Below are positions 36,747 through 45,960 of a stretch of DNA of 64,000 bases, piece by piece. The DNA is from Pseudomonas viridiflava. Lineage in GTDB: Bacteria; Pseudomonadota; Gammaproteobacteria; Pseudomonadales; Pseudomonadaceae. A program made the position numbers and the translations under genes. Position 1 is the first letter of the stretch; every line of letters begins with the position of its first letter. The notes under the pieces are model-generated. The model worked only from the letters and a program-made list of their open reading frames with translations, did no database searches and was not told the origin of the DNA. The stretch is taken from contig NZ_UTHA01000297.1 of NCBI RefSeq assembly GCF_900582195.1, positions 1 to 64,000 on the forward strand. Reading direction: 5' to 3'.

Positions 36747-38285
36747 ATGGCTAATGAAACGAACGTCCCACACGAAAAACCGACCACCCTCGACGGCTGG
36801 GTAAAGTTGCTCGATGGTGTGCGGCTGCCCGTGCCGCAAGAGGCCCACGACAAAGTCTGCCGGGCGATCCGCGACAACCGCAGCTCGTTGCGCGACATTG
36901 CCGACCTGATGCAGGACAGCCCGGCACTGGCCTTGAGCATCATCCGTGAGGCGAATCGTCACACCCATGGCACCATGGCCACGCCAGCGGAAAATCTCGA
37001 GGTGGCGATCAATCGCCTGGGCCTTGCCCGCACCGAAGAACTGCTGGCCCGCCTGCCCGCAGAACCGCAGATGCAGATTCCCAAGGCCCTGCGCCAGTTG
37101 CAGATGATCAGCCAGCACGCAACGCAACAGGCCAACGGTTTTTTCGCCAGTCGCCTGGCGCGGCTGTGGCAGGACATTCATTGGGGCAGCCTGCTGTTTC
37201 TGTCGCCGCTGTGGCCGTTGGCGCTGACGTATCCGCAATTGCTCGAAGAATGGGAACTGCGGGTTATCCACAAGGGCGAATCGGCGCGCGTGGTCGAGAA
37301 GCAACTGTTCGGCGTACGCCTGCTGAAAATCGCTGAAGCGTTGGTGCAGGCCTGGCATCTGCCGATCTGGGTGCAGCAGGGTTATAAACTGCTGCTCAGC
37401 GAGCAACGCGAACTGGTGAAAGTGCTGCGTATTGCCCGCGACAGCGAACATCCGCTGCGTCAGCAAAACCGCCTCGACGATGACCCGACGTTGCGCCGCT
37501 GGCTCAATCAACCGGCCAATACCGTGCTGCTGGCCAATGGTCTGGCGCTGTCGGCGCAACAGGCGTGGGACAGTCCGCACAGCGAACGCTGGCAGTACCT
37601 GACCAGCCTTTATCTGCAAATGTCCATGGACGAGGTGCAACAACAGTTGCACCAGCAAGCCGCGAACAGCGCGCGTCAGCATGCGATGCCCGACCTGTGG
37701 CACCCAGCGGTTTCACTGCTGTGGCCGTGGGGCACGCGTCGCTTGCCCGCCGGCATGTTGCCCGCCGCCGCGCCTTCCGCTGAAGACTTGGGCCAATGGC
37801 GCAAGCAATGCGCCGAATTGCTGGCAGAACCGAGTCGCTTCACCAATGCGATGAGCCTGACCGTCGCCGCGCGCGATGCCTTGGCCGCGAGCGGCATGCG
37901 CCGGGTGATGATCCTGATGGCCGACCGCACCCAATCCAGTCTGCGCGTGCAGCAAACCTATGGTTTGCCGAAGGAGGCGGCGGCGCTGAATTTTGTCGTC
38001 AGCCAGAGCAAGGTCCTGCAACGGCTGCTTGCGCAACAGGCGCAGGTGCGGATCAATCCCGAGAACAACGCCCAGTTCTCCGCCCTGCTGCCCGCAAGCC
38101 TGCGCACGCTGTTTCGCGGCGAGCATCTGTTCCTGCGCTCGCTGGTCAACAATGGCCGGGTGATCATGATTGTTGTCGCCGATCAGGGCGGCGGGCCATT
38201 CGCCGACATCACCGTGCAAGCCTTTGGCAAAACCGCGCAGTGCATCGAAAAAGCCCTGCACAGCTTTAGCAGCCGTGGCCGATGA
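36747..38285 (+). CDS. HDOD domain protein
   Basis: A 512-residue cytoplasmic protein. The N-terminal region (about 15-230) reads as an HDOD domain (LMQDSPALALSIIREANR ... LEVAINRLGLARTEELLARLP), a non-enzymatic relative of HD phosphohydrolases found in signalling proteins. The C-terminal 150 residues look like a degenerate GAF-type sensor (RVMILMADRTQSSLRVQQTYGLP). It diverges from motA and precedes rhdA, and P. aeruginosa has a gene of this type in the same place. Exact role unknown. Confidence 0.8.
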   Translation: MANETNVPHEKPTTLDGWVKLLDGVRLPVPQEAHDKVCRAIRDNRSSLRDIADLMQDSPALALSIIREANRHTHGTMATPAENLEVAINRLGLARTEELLARLPAEPQMQIPKALRQLQMISQHATQQANGFFASRLARLWQDIHWGSLLFLSPLWPLALTYPQLLEEWELRVIHKGESARVVEKQLFGVRLLKIAEALVQAWHLPIWVQQGYKLLLSEQRELVKVLRIARDSEHPLRQQNRLDDDPTLRRWLNQPANTVLLANGLALSAQQAWDSPHSERWQYLTSLYLQMSMDEVQQQLHQQAANSARQHAMPDLWHPAVSLLWPWGTRRLPAGMLPAAAPSAEDLGQWRKQCAELLAEPSRFTNAMSLTVAARDALAASGMRRVMILMADRTQSSLRVQQTYGLPKEAAALNFVVSQSKVLQRLLAQQAQVRINPENNAQFSALLPASLRTLFRGEHLFLRSLVNNGRVIMIVVADQGGGPFADITVQAFGKTAQCIEKALHSFSSRGR

Positions 38286-38327
38286 GGCTGCGCTACAATC
38301 CTCCCCTTTGTGCTCTGGAGACCTCAC

Positions 38328-39143
38328 ATGTCTGACTTCTCTGGCTTGCCGCTCGTCATCGAACCGAGCGACTTGCTCCCGCGTCTCGAGTCGGGCGAAC
38401 TGATTCTGGTGGACCTGACCAGCCCTGCCCGTTACACCGAGGGCCATATCCCCGGCGCACGCTTTGTCGACCCGAAACGCACCCAACTCGGCCAGCCGCC
38501 GGCGCCAGGCTTGCTGCCGGCCAAAGCTGATCTGGAAGCCCTGTTCGGTGAACTGGGCCACCGCAAAGACGCGGTCTACGTGGTCTATGACGACGAAGGC
38601 GGCGGCTGGGCCGGGCGTTTCATCTGGCTGCTCGACGTGATCGGTCACGACAAATACCACTATATAGACGGTGGTCTGCCGGCATGGCTGGCGGACGGCA
38701 TGCCTATGTCGATCCAGGTGCCACCCGCTGTCGGTGGCCCGCTGGCGCTGACCCTGCATGAAGAACCCACCGCCACGCGCGAATACCTGCAGAGCCGCCT
38801 CGGTGCTGCCGATCTGGCGATCTGGGATGCGCGCGGGCCGCTGGAGTATTCCGGTGAGAAAGTGCTGGCCGCCAAGGCTGGGCACATCCCCGGCGCGGTC
38901 AATTTCGAATGGACTGCCGGCATGGACAAGGCCCGTCAGCTGCGCATTCGCACAGACATGCCGCAGATCCTCGAAGACCTCGGGATCACCAAGGACAAAG
39001 AAATCATTACCCACTGCCAGACCCATCACCGGTCGGGCTTCACTTATCTGGTGGCCAAGTCCCTCGGTTATCCGCGGGTCAAGGGCTACGCCGGTTCCTG
39101 GGGCGAATGGGGCAACCACCCTGACACACCCGTCGAGATTTAA
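38328..39143 (+). CDS. rhdA: Thiosulfate sulfurtransferase (rhodanese)
   Basis: A 271-residue tandem-domain rhodanese that moves sulfane sulfur from thiosulfate to cyanide or thiol acceptors. The N-terminal domain is inactive; the C-terminal domain holds the catalytic cysteine in CQTHHRS, the loop typical of the Azotobacter/Pseudomonas RhdA type. A GGAGA site precedes ATG 38328. psd follows after 18 bases, so the two are likely co-transcribed. Confidence 0.93.
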   Translation: MSDFSGLPLVIEPSDLLPRLESGELILVDLTSPARYTEGHIPGARFVDPKRTQLGQPPAPGLLPAKADLEALFGELGHRKDAVYVVYDDEGGGWAGRFIWLLDVIGHDKYHYIDGGLPAWLADGMPMSIQVPPAVGGPLALTLHEEPTATREYLQSRLGAADLAIWDARGPLEYSGEKVLAAKAGHIPGAVNFEWTAGMDKARQLRIRTDMPQILEDLGITKDKEIITHCQTHHRSGFTYLVAKSLGYPRVKGYAGSWGEWGNHPDTPVEI

Positions 39144-39161
39144 GTTTTTTAAGGACAACCA

Positions 39162-40022
39162 ATGAAAGAGCGTCTGTTTATCCTCAGCCAGTACCTGCTG
39201 CCTCATCACCTGCTGTCGCGCCTGGCCGGCTGCGTTGCCGAGTGCCGTGTGCGCTGGTTCAAGAATGCCTTCACCCAGTGGTTCGCCAAGCGCTACCAGG
39301 TGGACATGTCGCAAGCGCTGGTCGAAGACCTGACCGCTTACGAACACTTCAACGCCTTCTTCACCCGCGCCCTGAAAGACGGCGCGCGTCCGCTGGACGA
39401 AACCCCGGGCGCGATCCTCAGCCCGGCCGACGGTGCGGTCAGCCAGCTCGGCCCGATCGAACACGGTCGCGTGTTCCAGGCCAAGGGCCACAGCTTCAGC
39501 GTGCTGGAACTGCTTGGCGGTGACGCGGCCAACGCGGCGCCGTTCATGGGCGGCGACTTCGCCACCATCTACCTGTCGCCGAAGGACTACCACCGCGTGC
39601 ATATGCCGCTGGCCGGCACCCTGCGCGAGATGATCTACATCCCAGGCCGGATTTTCTCGGTGAATCAGACCACCGCTGAAAACGTCCCGGAGCTGTTCGC
39701 GCGCAACGAGCGTGTGGCGTGCATCTTCGACACCGAGCGCGGGCCGATGGCCGTGGTATTGGTAGGCGCGATGATCGTCGCTTCGATCGAAACCGTATGG
39801 GCCGGTCTGGTCACCCCGCCGAAGCGCGAACTGAAAACCTTTCGCTACGACGAAGCCGCACGCGCGCCGATCCATCTGGAAAAAGGTGCCGAACTGGGGC
39901 GCTTCAAGCTGGGTTCGACCGCGATCGTGCTGTTCGGGCCGGATCAGGTGAAGTGGGCTGAAGAACTGGTCGCGGGTTCGCCTGTGCAGATGGGTCAAGG
40001 CCTGGCGCTGCCAAAAGCCTGA
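39162..40022 (+). CDS. psd: Phosphatidylserine decarboxylase proenzyme
   Basis: A 286-residue membrane-associated enzyme that makes phosphatidylethanolamine from phosphatidylserine. The self-cleavage motif LGST is at residues 250-253; cleavage before S252 gives the pyruvoyl group. Other conserved parts include LSPADG and the HRVHMP histidines. AAGGA precedes the start. Confidence 0.97.
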   Translation: MKERLFILSQYLLPHHLLSRLAGCVAECRVRWFKNAFTQWFAKRYQVDMSQALVEDLTAYEHFNAFFTRALKDGARPLDETPGAILSPADGAVSQLGPIEHGRVFQAKGHSFSVLELLGGDAANAAPFMGGDFATIYLSPKDYHRVHMPLAGTLREMIYIPGRIFSVNQTTAENVPELFARNERVACIFDTERGPMAVVLVGAMIVASIETVWAGLVTPPKRELKTFRYDEAARAPIHLEKGAELGRFKLGSTAIVLFGPDQVKWAEELVAGSPVQMGQGLALPKA

Positions 40023-40029
40023 TTGACCG

Positions 40030-40059
40030 CTGCGGGAGTCGCCTAGGGCGCTCCCGCAG
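40030..40059 (+). terminator. Hairpin after psd
   Basis: Nine-base arms CTGCGGGAG/CTCCCGCAG surround a 12-base loop just after the psd stop. There is no T run, so it may act as a weak terminator or mRNA stabiliser. Confidence 0.5.
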
Positions 40060-40077
40060 ATTGCGTTATTTGCTGCT

Positions 40078-41844
40078 ATGGTTTTTGGCATGAGCCAGAC
40101 CATATCCCCGCCGTCCCTTCAAGCGCCAACACCGTCGCAAACGCGCCTGTCGTTCTGCGAAGCCACCCCGCGCGACCTCAAGCGCTGGATCGCCGGCCTG
40201 CCCAAGGCCAACATCGGCGAAACCGCCCGCCTGCTCTATCAAGGCCTGGGCGAACTCAACCAACTGCTCACCCCCAGCGATAATCGTCTGCAATTGCTGG
40301 AATTGCTGCGCCCCGAGGTGTATTTCGTCTGCCAGCATCTGGAACGGCACTTCCTGCATCAGGCGATCATGCTCGACGAGCGTTCGCGCAAGATCAGCAA
40401 TCTGTGCCAGGCGCTGCAAAGCCATCTGGCCATCGGCTACAAACAGATCGTGCTGCGCATTGCGCCGAAGTACAGCAAAGATCGCGCGGCATTGGTCAGC
40501 ACGGCCCTGCAACGGGCGGCCCATGCACTCAAAGGCCAGTTGCTGCGTGCCACGCAGCTGTACAGCTCGCCGCCGGAGCATGTGTGGTTCGAACTGCATC
40601 AGCTGTATCGCAGCGCCTGCGAACTGCAACTGCAACAGCGCCGGGTCCATGACGACCTCGCCAGCCTCTCCACCGAACTCGGTTTCGAGCAGACTTACAT
40701 CGCCGCCCTGCTTCTGGGCAGCGCCCGCTGCAATCAATTGCGGCAGAACCAGATCGCCCGATTGGCCGAAGTACTCGAACCGTGGAGCGCCCTGCTCAAA
40801 CTGCATCCCGGTCGCACGAGCGAAGGTCTGTTCGCGATCAGCCCGACAATCGATGCAGGCCCGCGCTACCGCAACATGTTTCGCAGCGAAGAACAGGCCG
40901 GGTTGCTCGGATTCGATCCGCAGCCGCTGGTAAACGCCATCGAAGCGCATTTGCAGCATCAGCACACGTCCACGCCCCTGCCAGTACCAAACGGACTGAG
41001 CCTCGATACCCTGCAACACCTGCACGCCACTTGGGGACAAGCCGCCGAGCGCGGTTTTCAGCGCACCGTCGGCCAGGGCCATCTCACCGTGTGCGTGGGC
41101 ATGAGCGCCCTGCACTTCTACCTGGGTGGCGAACGCAGCTTCAGCGACCTGCTCAAGCATCCCGGAACGCGCTCGGCGAATTTCAGCAGCGCCGTGACCA
41201 AGGGTGAAAAGGACAGTTGGAGCCAGGCCTTCGACGCCGCACCGCAGAGCAAGGCGGATGAGTTTTTGCCTTACGAGGAAATCCAGTACGACCATTTGCT
41301 CGAGGATGAAAGCGGCACGGACAATACGCCGCACTATCCGACCCATGCGCTGCCGGTGATCAATCACAGTCCCGGCGGTTACTGCCTGGCCTGGCCAAAA
41401 GAAGTGCCCGCCGAATTGCAGGCCGGAGAAATGCTCGGGATTCAGGACAGCACCAGTCTGGGCTGGAGCATCGCGGTGATTCGCTGGATTCGTCAGGTAC
41501 GCGGTGGTGGCACACAAATGGGCATTGAACTGGTGGCGCCGCACGCCGAGCCCTGCGGTCTGCAATTGGTGCGCGCGCGGGACGATCACAGCCAGTATTT
41601 GCGCGGATTGTTACTGCCGGAGATCAGCGCGATCGATGTACCTGCGACGCTGCTTGCGCCACGCCTGCCGTTTCAGGAGGGCAGCAAAGTGCTGATCAAC
41701 ACCCACGGCGAAGAGCACCGCGCCGGGCTGGATCGGCGAGTGGCAAGTACGCACAGTTTCAATCAGTTTGCCTATCGCTCGCTGGAGGCCGCGCAGAATG
41801 GCGGGAGCGAGGAGGATTTTGATTCGTTGTGGAAGTCGCTTTGA
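40078..41844 (+). CDS. Uncharacterised cytoplasmic protein with C-terminal PilZ-like region
   Basis: A 588-residue, largely helical protein conserved next to psd in pseudomonads. Residues 1-330 contain no motif I can name. The C-terminal part (about 430-560) has a beta-rich segment with LGIQDSTSLGWSIAVIRWI and GTQMGIELVAP, resembling the D/NxSxxG region of PilZ cyclic-di-GMP domains, but the RxxxR motif is not evident. Translation could begin at Met5 (40090), since neither start has a strong ribosome site. Automated annotations sometimes call relatives molecular chaperones; I see no support for that. Confidence 0.6.
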   Translation: MVFGMSQTISPPSLQAPTPSQTRLSFCEATPRDLKRWIAGLPKANIGETARLLYQGLGELNQLLTPSDNRLQLLELLRPEVYFVCQHLERHFLHQAIMLDERSRKISNLCQALQSHLAIGYKQIVLRIAPKYSKDRAALVSTALQRAAHALKGQLLRATQLYSSPPEHVWFELHQLYRSACELQLQQRRVHDDLASLSTELGFEQTYIAALLLGSARCNQLRQNQIARLAEVLEPWSALLKLHPGRTSEGLFAISPTIDAGPRYRNMFRSEEQAGLLGFDPQPLVNAIEAHLQHQHTSTPLPVPNGLSLDTLQHLHATWGQAAERGFQRTVGQGHLTVCVGMSALHFYLGGERSFSDLLKHPGTRSANFSSAVTKGEKDSWSQAFDAAPQSKADEFLPYEEIQYDHLLEDESGTDNTPHYPTHALPVINHSPGGYCLAWPKEVPAELQAGEMLGIQDSTSLGWSIAVIRWIRQVRGGGTQMGIELVAPHAEPCGLQLVRARDDHSQYLRGLLLPEISAIDVPATLLAPRLPFQEGSKVLINTHGEEHRAGLDRRVASTHSFNQFAYRSLEAAQNGGSEEDFDSLWKSL

Positions 41845-41869
41845 GTATCAGATCTTGAATCGGTGGCGC

Positions 41870-41943
41870 GGCCTTCGCGAGCAGGCTCGCTCCCACATTG
41901 GAATGCATTTCAATTGTGGGAGAGAGCCTGCTCGCGAAGAGGC
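41870..41943. repeat. REP doublet (inverted pair)
   Basis: REP cores face each other (TTCGCGAGCAGGCTCGC on the left, GCCTGCTCGCGAA on the right), separated by a short AT-rich centre with ATGCATTTCAATTG. The arms extend outward to GGCC on both sides. It lies between two convergent genes. Confidence 0.9.
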
Positions 41944-41963
41944 CAAGTCAGGCGATAGAGATC

Positions 41964-43178
41964 TCAGAGCTGCCCGTCGCGATCGCGGAAGCCCAGCAGA
42001 TACAGCACGCCATCCAGACCCAACGTCGAAATCGCCTGCTTCGCCGATTGCTTGACCAATGGCTTGGCACGGAACGCCACACCCAACCCGGCAATTGCCA
42101 GCATTGGCAGGTCATTCGCGCCGTCGCCGACCGCGATGGTCTGCTCCAGACGCAGACCTTCCTTGTGCGCCAGCTCTTTCAACAGATCAGCCTTGCGCTG
42201 CGCATCGACAATCGGCTCGATCGCCACGCCGGTGCACTTGCCATCGACCACTTCCAGTTCGTTGGCGAACACATAGTCGATGCCGAGTTTGGCCTGCAAT
42301 TGCTTGGCGAAGTAAGTGAAGCCGCCGGAGAGGATGGCGGTCTTGTAGCCCAGACGCTTGAGTTCGGCGAACAGCGTTTCCGCGCCTTCGGTCAGACGCA
42401 GCGACGCGCCGATCGAGTCGAGTACGCTGACGTCCAGACCTTTGAGCAAGGCCAGACGTTCTTTGAAGCTGGCGCGGAAATCCAGCTCACCGGCCATGGC
42501 GCGCTCGGTGATTTCAGATACCTGTTCGCCCACACCGGCAGCCTTTGCCAGCTCATCGATGACCTCGGCTTCGATCAGTGTCGAGTCCATGTCGAACACC
42601 GCCAGACGACGGTTACGGCGAAACAGCGAATCTTCCTGGAAGGCGATGTCGACGTTCAGTTCCTGGGCAACGCTGAGGAACTCAGCCCGCAAAGCCTGCG
42701 GATCAGCCGCTTCGCCACGCACGGAAAACTCGATGCAGCCCTTGCCTTTGTCGGCCGGGGTGTCCAGCGGCATGCGACCCGACAGACGGTCGATATGGTC
42801 GATGTTCAAGCCATATTTGGCGGTGATCGAACTGACCGCCTGCAATTGGCCGGCGGTCACTTTACGGGTCAGCAGGGTGACGATGTGGCGTTTCTTGCCC
42901 TGATTGCCCACCCACTGCTGGTAATCCTCTTCGGACACCGGGGTAAAGCGCACCTGCTGGTCGAGCTCGTAGCCCTTGAACAGGATGTCCTTGAGCACGG
43001 ATTTACCCTGCTCGGAATCGGGGATTTCAACCAGGATGCCGAACGACAGGGTGTCGTGGATCACCGCCTGACCGATGTCGAGAATGTTCACACCACCTTG
43101 TGCCAGAACGCCGGTAATGGCCGCAGTCAGACCCGGACGGTCGACTCCCGTGATGTTAATCAGGACGATTTCGCGCAA
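41964..43178 (-). CDS. serB: Phosphoserine phosphatase
   Basis: A 404-residue HAD-family enzyme for the last step of serine synthesis. Two N-terminal ACT domains (about 1-80 and 90-170) are followed by the phosphatase, with nucleophile D196 and acid/base D198 in DMDSTLIE, the SGGF motif and GDGANDLPM. The start is taken as TTG at 43178, giving the family N-terminus REIVLINITG with a G-rich site upstream; a longer TTG start lies five codons earlier. Confidence 0.95.
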   Translation of the reverse strand: MREIVLINITGVDRPGLTAAITGVLAQGGVNILDIGQAVIHDTLSFGILVEIPDSEQGKSVLKDILFKGYELDQQVRFTPVSEEDYQQWVGNQGKKRHIVTLLTRKVTAGQLQAVSSITAKYGLNIDHIDRLSGRMPLDTPADKGKGCIEFSVRGEAADPQALRAEFLSVAQELNVDIAFQEDSLFRRNRRLAVFDMDSTLIEAEVIDELAKAAGVGEQVSEITERAMAGELDFRASFKERLALLKGLDVSVLDSIGASLRLTEGAETLFAELKRLGYKTAILSGGFTYFAKQLQAKLGIDYVFANELEVVDGKCTGVAIEPIVDAQRKADLLKELAHKEGLRLEQTIAVGDGANDLPMLAIAGLGVAFRAKPLVKQSAKQAISTLGLDGVLYLLGFRDRDGQL

Positions 43179-43249
43179 CGCGCACCCCCGCAACTGGAAA
43201 AAAACCGCATTCTACCCACTTTCAGTGACCATCGGGCACCGTGAGCGCT

Positions 43250-43277
43250 TTGCCGGTCTAGGGCCTGTCGCTATACT
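43250..43277 (+). promoter_or_regulatory. Candidate sigma-70 promoter of the AhpA-type gene
   Basis: TTGCCG (43250-43255) and TATACT (43272-43277) are 16 bases apart and lie 35 bases before the GTG start. The -10 is good, the -35 moderate. Confidence 0.45.
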
Positions 43278-43312
43278 GCGCGTCAACTTCACGGACAAAA
43301 GAGCCGAGCTCA

Positions 43313-44815
43313 GTGAACCGGCCCACGCCAGTTAAAACCGATAACTTCTTCCTGCTGATCTTCCGTGCACTGCGCCACCGCCGTGTACCGATTGCATTGC
43401 GCATTGCCAGCCATAACGTGATCCTGGTCGCTCTGGCCCTGGTGATCTATGCCGGCGTGATGGGTTTGCAATTCAAGCAGGCCATGCACCAGCAGGCCGA
43501 TGCGCTGGGCGAAAGCCTGACCACGCAGACCGCGACCTCGGCCACGGAGCTGTTGGTGTCCAACGACATCCTCAGCCTCAACGTGCTGCTCAACAACCTG
43601 ACCAAGAACAAACTGGTGGCCCACGCGGCGATCTATAGCGTGGATAACCGCATTCTCGCCGAGTCCGGTCAGCGCCCCAAGCACAGCCTGCTGGGCGAAG
43701 CCGAGGGCATGTACGAGAGCAAGATCACTTTCCAGGACGTGACTGCCGGGCAACTGCGTATCAGCCTGGACATGGATCAGTTCCAGCAGCCGATGACCAT
43801 CAGCCTGCAAAGCATGGGCATTCTCAGCGGCATTCTGCTGGCGCTGTCGCTGGCCCTGAGCCTGCGCATGGGCCGCTATCTGTCGACGCCGTTGCTGCAA
43901 CTGCGCGTCTGGTTGCGCCGTATCGACGAACACACGCCGGGCATCGATCGTCAGGATGAAATCGGCGATCTGGCGCGTCAGCTGCACGCCAACTACGCGC
44001 CAGAGCCTGCACCGGAACCGGAGCCTGAGTTCGAGGAAGAAGACGAGCCGGAATTCGAGGTGCGCAACTTGCGGGATCCGAGTTTCGACGAAACCCGTCC
44101 GATGGCCGCGCAGAAGCCTGCACCGCGACATCTGGTCAGCACCGTCGAAGACGATGATGACGATGACGCATTCGCCGACCTGCGCGATGAATCGCTGGAC
44201 GTTGCCCCACAACCGGTCGCCCGCAAGGCGACTCCGAGCGTGCCACAACACAGCGCCGTGCTGGCAGTACAACTGGGCTCACAGGAACAACTGCGCCGCT
44301 TGCCGCGGGCACGTCTGGACGAATTGCAGGAGCGTTATCGTGACTGCCTCGATCAGGCCGCTTCGCTGTATCAGGGCGAAATCGAAACCCTGAACGACGG
44401 CAGCACGCTGATGCTGTTCCACACTGAAGACAGTGGCGACGATTACCTGACCAACGCCATCTGCTGTGGCGAGTTGCTGCGGGCGCTGGGCCATCAGTTG
44501 CAGATTGAAGTCGCTGACAGTGGCATCACCCTGCAATTGCAGCTGGGCCTGACTTTGGGCGATGAGTTGTTTGGTCTGAGCCAGATTGATCTGCTGTTGA
44601 CCGATTCCGCCCAAGACGCCCTGGCCTTGTCGCAGCACAGCCGTAATCTGCTGCTGGTTGAGCGCAAGATCAGTGACGATGCGCTGATCCGTCAGCGTGC
44701 GCGCATCCGGCCGATTGCCAGCCCTGAGGGTGCCTGCTGTGTCGAGCGCTTGATGGAGCCGTATCCGTCGATGCTGGAACGACAACTGGCGCGGATGCAT
44801 GAGCGCCGGGCGTAA
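43313..44815 (+). CDS. AhpA/YtjB-family membrane protein with HAMP and divergent C-terminal domain
   Basis: A 500-residue inner-membrane protein. Two helices (about 32-50 and 165-187) flank a periplasmic AhpA/YtjB-type domain. A HAMP-like segment ends at DEIGDLARQL, followed by a disordered acidic linker (about 225-305, rich in E, P and D) and a C-terminal domain (330-495) that may be a degenerate nucleotide-cyclase fold. It is divergent from serB, like ytjB (smp) next to serB in E. coli. The start is GTG. Confidence 0.75.
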   Translation: MNRPTPVKTDNFFLLIFRALRHRRVPIALRIASHNVILVALALVIYAGVMGLQFKQAMHQQADALGESLTTQTATSATELLVSNDILSLNVLLNNLTKNKLVAHAAIYSVDNRILAESGQRPKHSLLGEAEGMYESKITFQDVTAGQLRISLDMDQFQQPMTISLQSMGILSGILLALSLALSLRMGRYLSTPLLQLRVWLRRIDEHTPGIDRQDEIGDLARQLHANYAPEPAPEPEPEFEEEDEPEFEVRNLRDPSFDETRPMAAQKPAPRHLVSTVEDDDDDDAFADLRDESLDVAPQPVARKATPSVPQHSAVLAVQLGSQEQLRRLPRARLDELQERYRDCLDQAASLYQGEIETLNDGSTLMLFHTEDSGDDYLTNAICCGELLRALGHQLQIEVADSGITLQLQLGLTLGDELFGLSQIDLLLTDSAQDALALSQHSRNLLLVERKISDDALIRQRARIRPIASPEGACCVERLMEPYPSMLERQLARMHERRA

Positions 44816-44835
44816 GCCTTAGGCCTGAAACAAAG

Positions 44836-44871
44836 AAGCCCGCAGACGAGTGATTGTCTGCGGGCTTTTTT
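44836..44871. terminator. Terminator after the AhpA-type gene
   Basis: A stem AAGCCCGCAGAC pairing with GTCTGCGGGCTT, followed by a T run. Confidence 0.92.
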
Positions 44872-44888
44872 GTGGATGACTGAAAAGC

Positions 44889-45063
44889 CCCTCACCCTAG
44901 CCCTCTCCCGGTGGGAGAGGGAACCGATCCGGGAATATTGAAGACCTGCAGCGACTTGAACGCCCCGCTGTGAATCCATAATCGCCAGGATCTTTCAGGT
45001 CGACGTATGACGCCAGACACCTCGGTCAGTCCCCTATCCTCCGGGAGAGGGTTAGGGTGAGGG
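44889..45063. mobile_element. 175-bp MITE-like element, copy 1
   Basis: A non-coding element bounded by 21-base terminal inverted repeats: left CCCTCACCCTAGCCCTCTCCC, right complementary with one mismatch. Its interior shares GACGCCAGACACCTCGGTC and AATCCATAATCG with the copy at 52441. No transposase is encoded. It could be a miniature transposable element or one of the long repeat families described in P. fluorescens genomes. Confidence 0.75.
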
Positions 45064-45071
45064 TAGAAACA

Positions 45072-45096
45072 ACAAAGCCCGCACAAGGCGGGCTCT
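45072..45096 (-). terminator. Terminator after the PqiC-type lipoprotein gene
   Basis: Stem AGCCCGC/GCGGGCT with a five-base loop, followed on the minus strand by TTTGTTGTTT. It lies right beside the MITE-like element. Confidence 0.8.
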
Positions 45097-45114
45097 GTTC
45101 TGACTCGATCCAGC

Positions 45115-45828
45115 TTAGAAGCGGAACACTTCCATATCCGTCCGAATCGGCGAAGCCATCGGTATCTTCGGCTGCTTCTCGGCTTCCGCCGCCGGTGCTG
45201 CCGGTTTCGGCGCCGACTTACGCGGCGCCTCGGCCACCGGTGGCTGATTGGCCAGCGGTTTCAGCGCCACCGACAATTGCTCGGCCAGACGCTGCAGCAA
45301 AATACCCTGGGCCTGCACCTGAGACGCCGTGCTACCGGCATGCAACTCTTGCAGATGCACGATACGGTTATCGCGCACCTGACCACGACGGTCGATCAGA
45401 CGCCATTGCGCATCAAGGATCGCCGGTTGTTTCTGACCGGAATCCAGACGCGTGATGGTCAGCAACACCTGCACATCCGGGGTAAACCCGCTGGTGGCCG
45501 GTGCCAGCACCACACGCTGGCTGTCCAGATGGCCAGCAACCTGACGCATCAGCAACTGATCGATATCCGACGAAAGGCTGCCAGCCCAACGACCGTCGGT
45601 CGCCGCTTGCAGGCTGCCGTCCGGTTGACGTTGCAGCAATGTCTCACGTTGCAGGTAATCGGCTACGACTACCGGGCCCAACAAAACTGCCATGCCCGCG
45701 CTTTGCGCAGGCTGAACCGGACTTCCGCTGTCCAGTTGATACAGCGACACCGGCTGGTGAACGCTGCAACCCGCCAGGCCCAAAACGCCGGCGAGCAGGA
45801 AAATAAGGGGGCGCAGAGCTGTCATCAT
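45115..45828 (-). CDS. PqiC-type ABC transport auxiliary lipoprotein
   Basis: A 237-residue outer-membrane lipoprotein: signal peptide with lipobox LAGC, acylated C21. The body (about 25-190) matches the PqiC/YmbA family, which cooperates with PqiB-type MCE proteins in lipid trafficking (VSLYQLDSG, then LLGPVVVADYLQR). The C-terminal 45 residues are a proline/alanine/lysine-rich tail. No pqiAB genes are adjacent, so the partner system is elsewhere. Confidence 0.75.
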   Translation of the reverse strand: MMTALRPLIFLLAGVLGLAGCSVHQPVSLYQLDSGSPVQPAQSAGMAVLLGPVVVADYLQRETLLQRQPDGSLQAATDGRWAGSLSSDIDQLLMRQVAGHLDSQRVVLAPATSGFTPDVQVLLTITRLDSGQKQPAILDAQWRLIDRRGQVRDNRIVHLQELHAGSTASQVQAQGILLQRLAEQLSVALKPLANQPPVAEAPRKSAPKPAAPAAEAEKQPKIPMASPIRTDMEVFRF

Positions 45829-45960
45829 CCCGTCCAGGTGGCCGCCACAAGGCTGACCACAGTGAAAATACTCAATAAATATGAAGAACGCTCGGCCACG
45901 CCGGCGCTTGGAAAGGCCATATCATCCGTGAATATGCGTTCCGACTCCAGCGCCAAAGCG

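Noticed and set aside
37713..40103. 796-codon open frame on the minus strand under the HDOD, rhdA and psd genes
   Set aside because: It spans three well-supported plus-strand genes and has no recognisable domain; it is a composition artefact.
40066..41589. 507-codon minus-strand frame opposite the PilZ-type gene
   Set aside because: Shadow frame; the plus-strand frame has better composition and conserved context.
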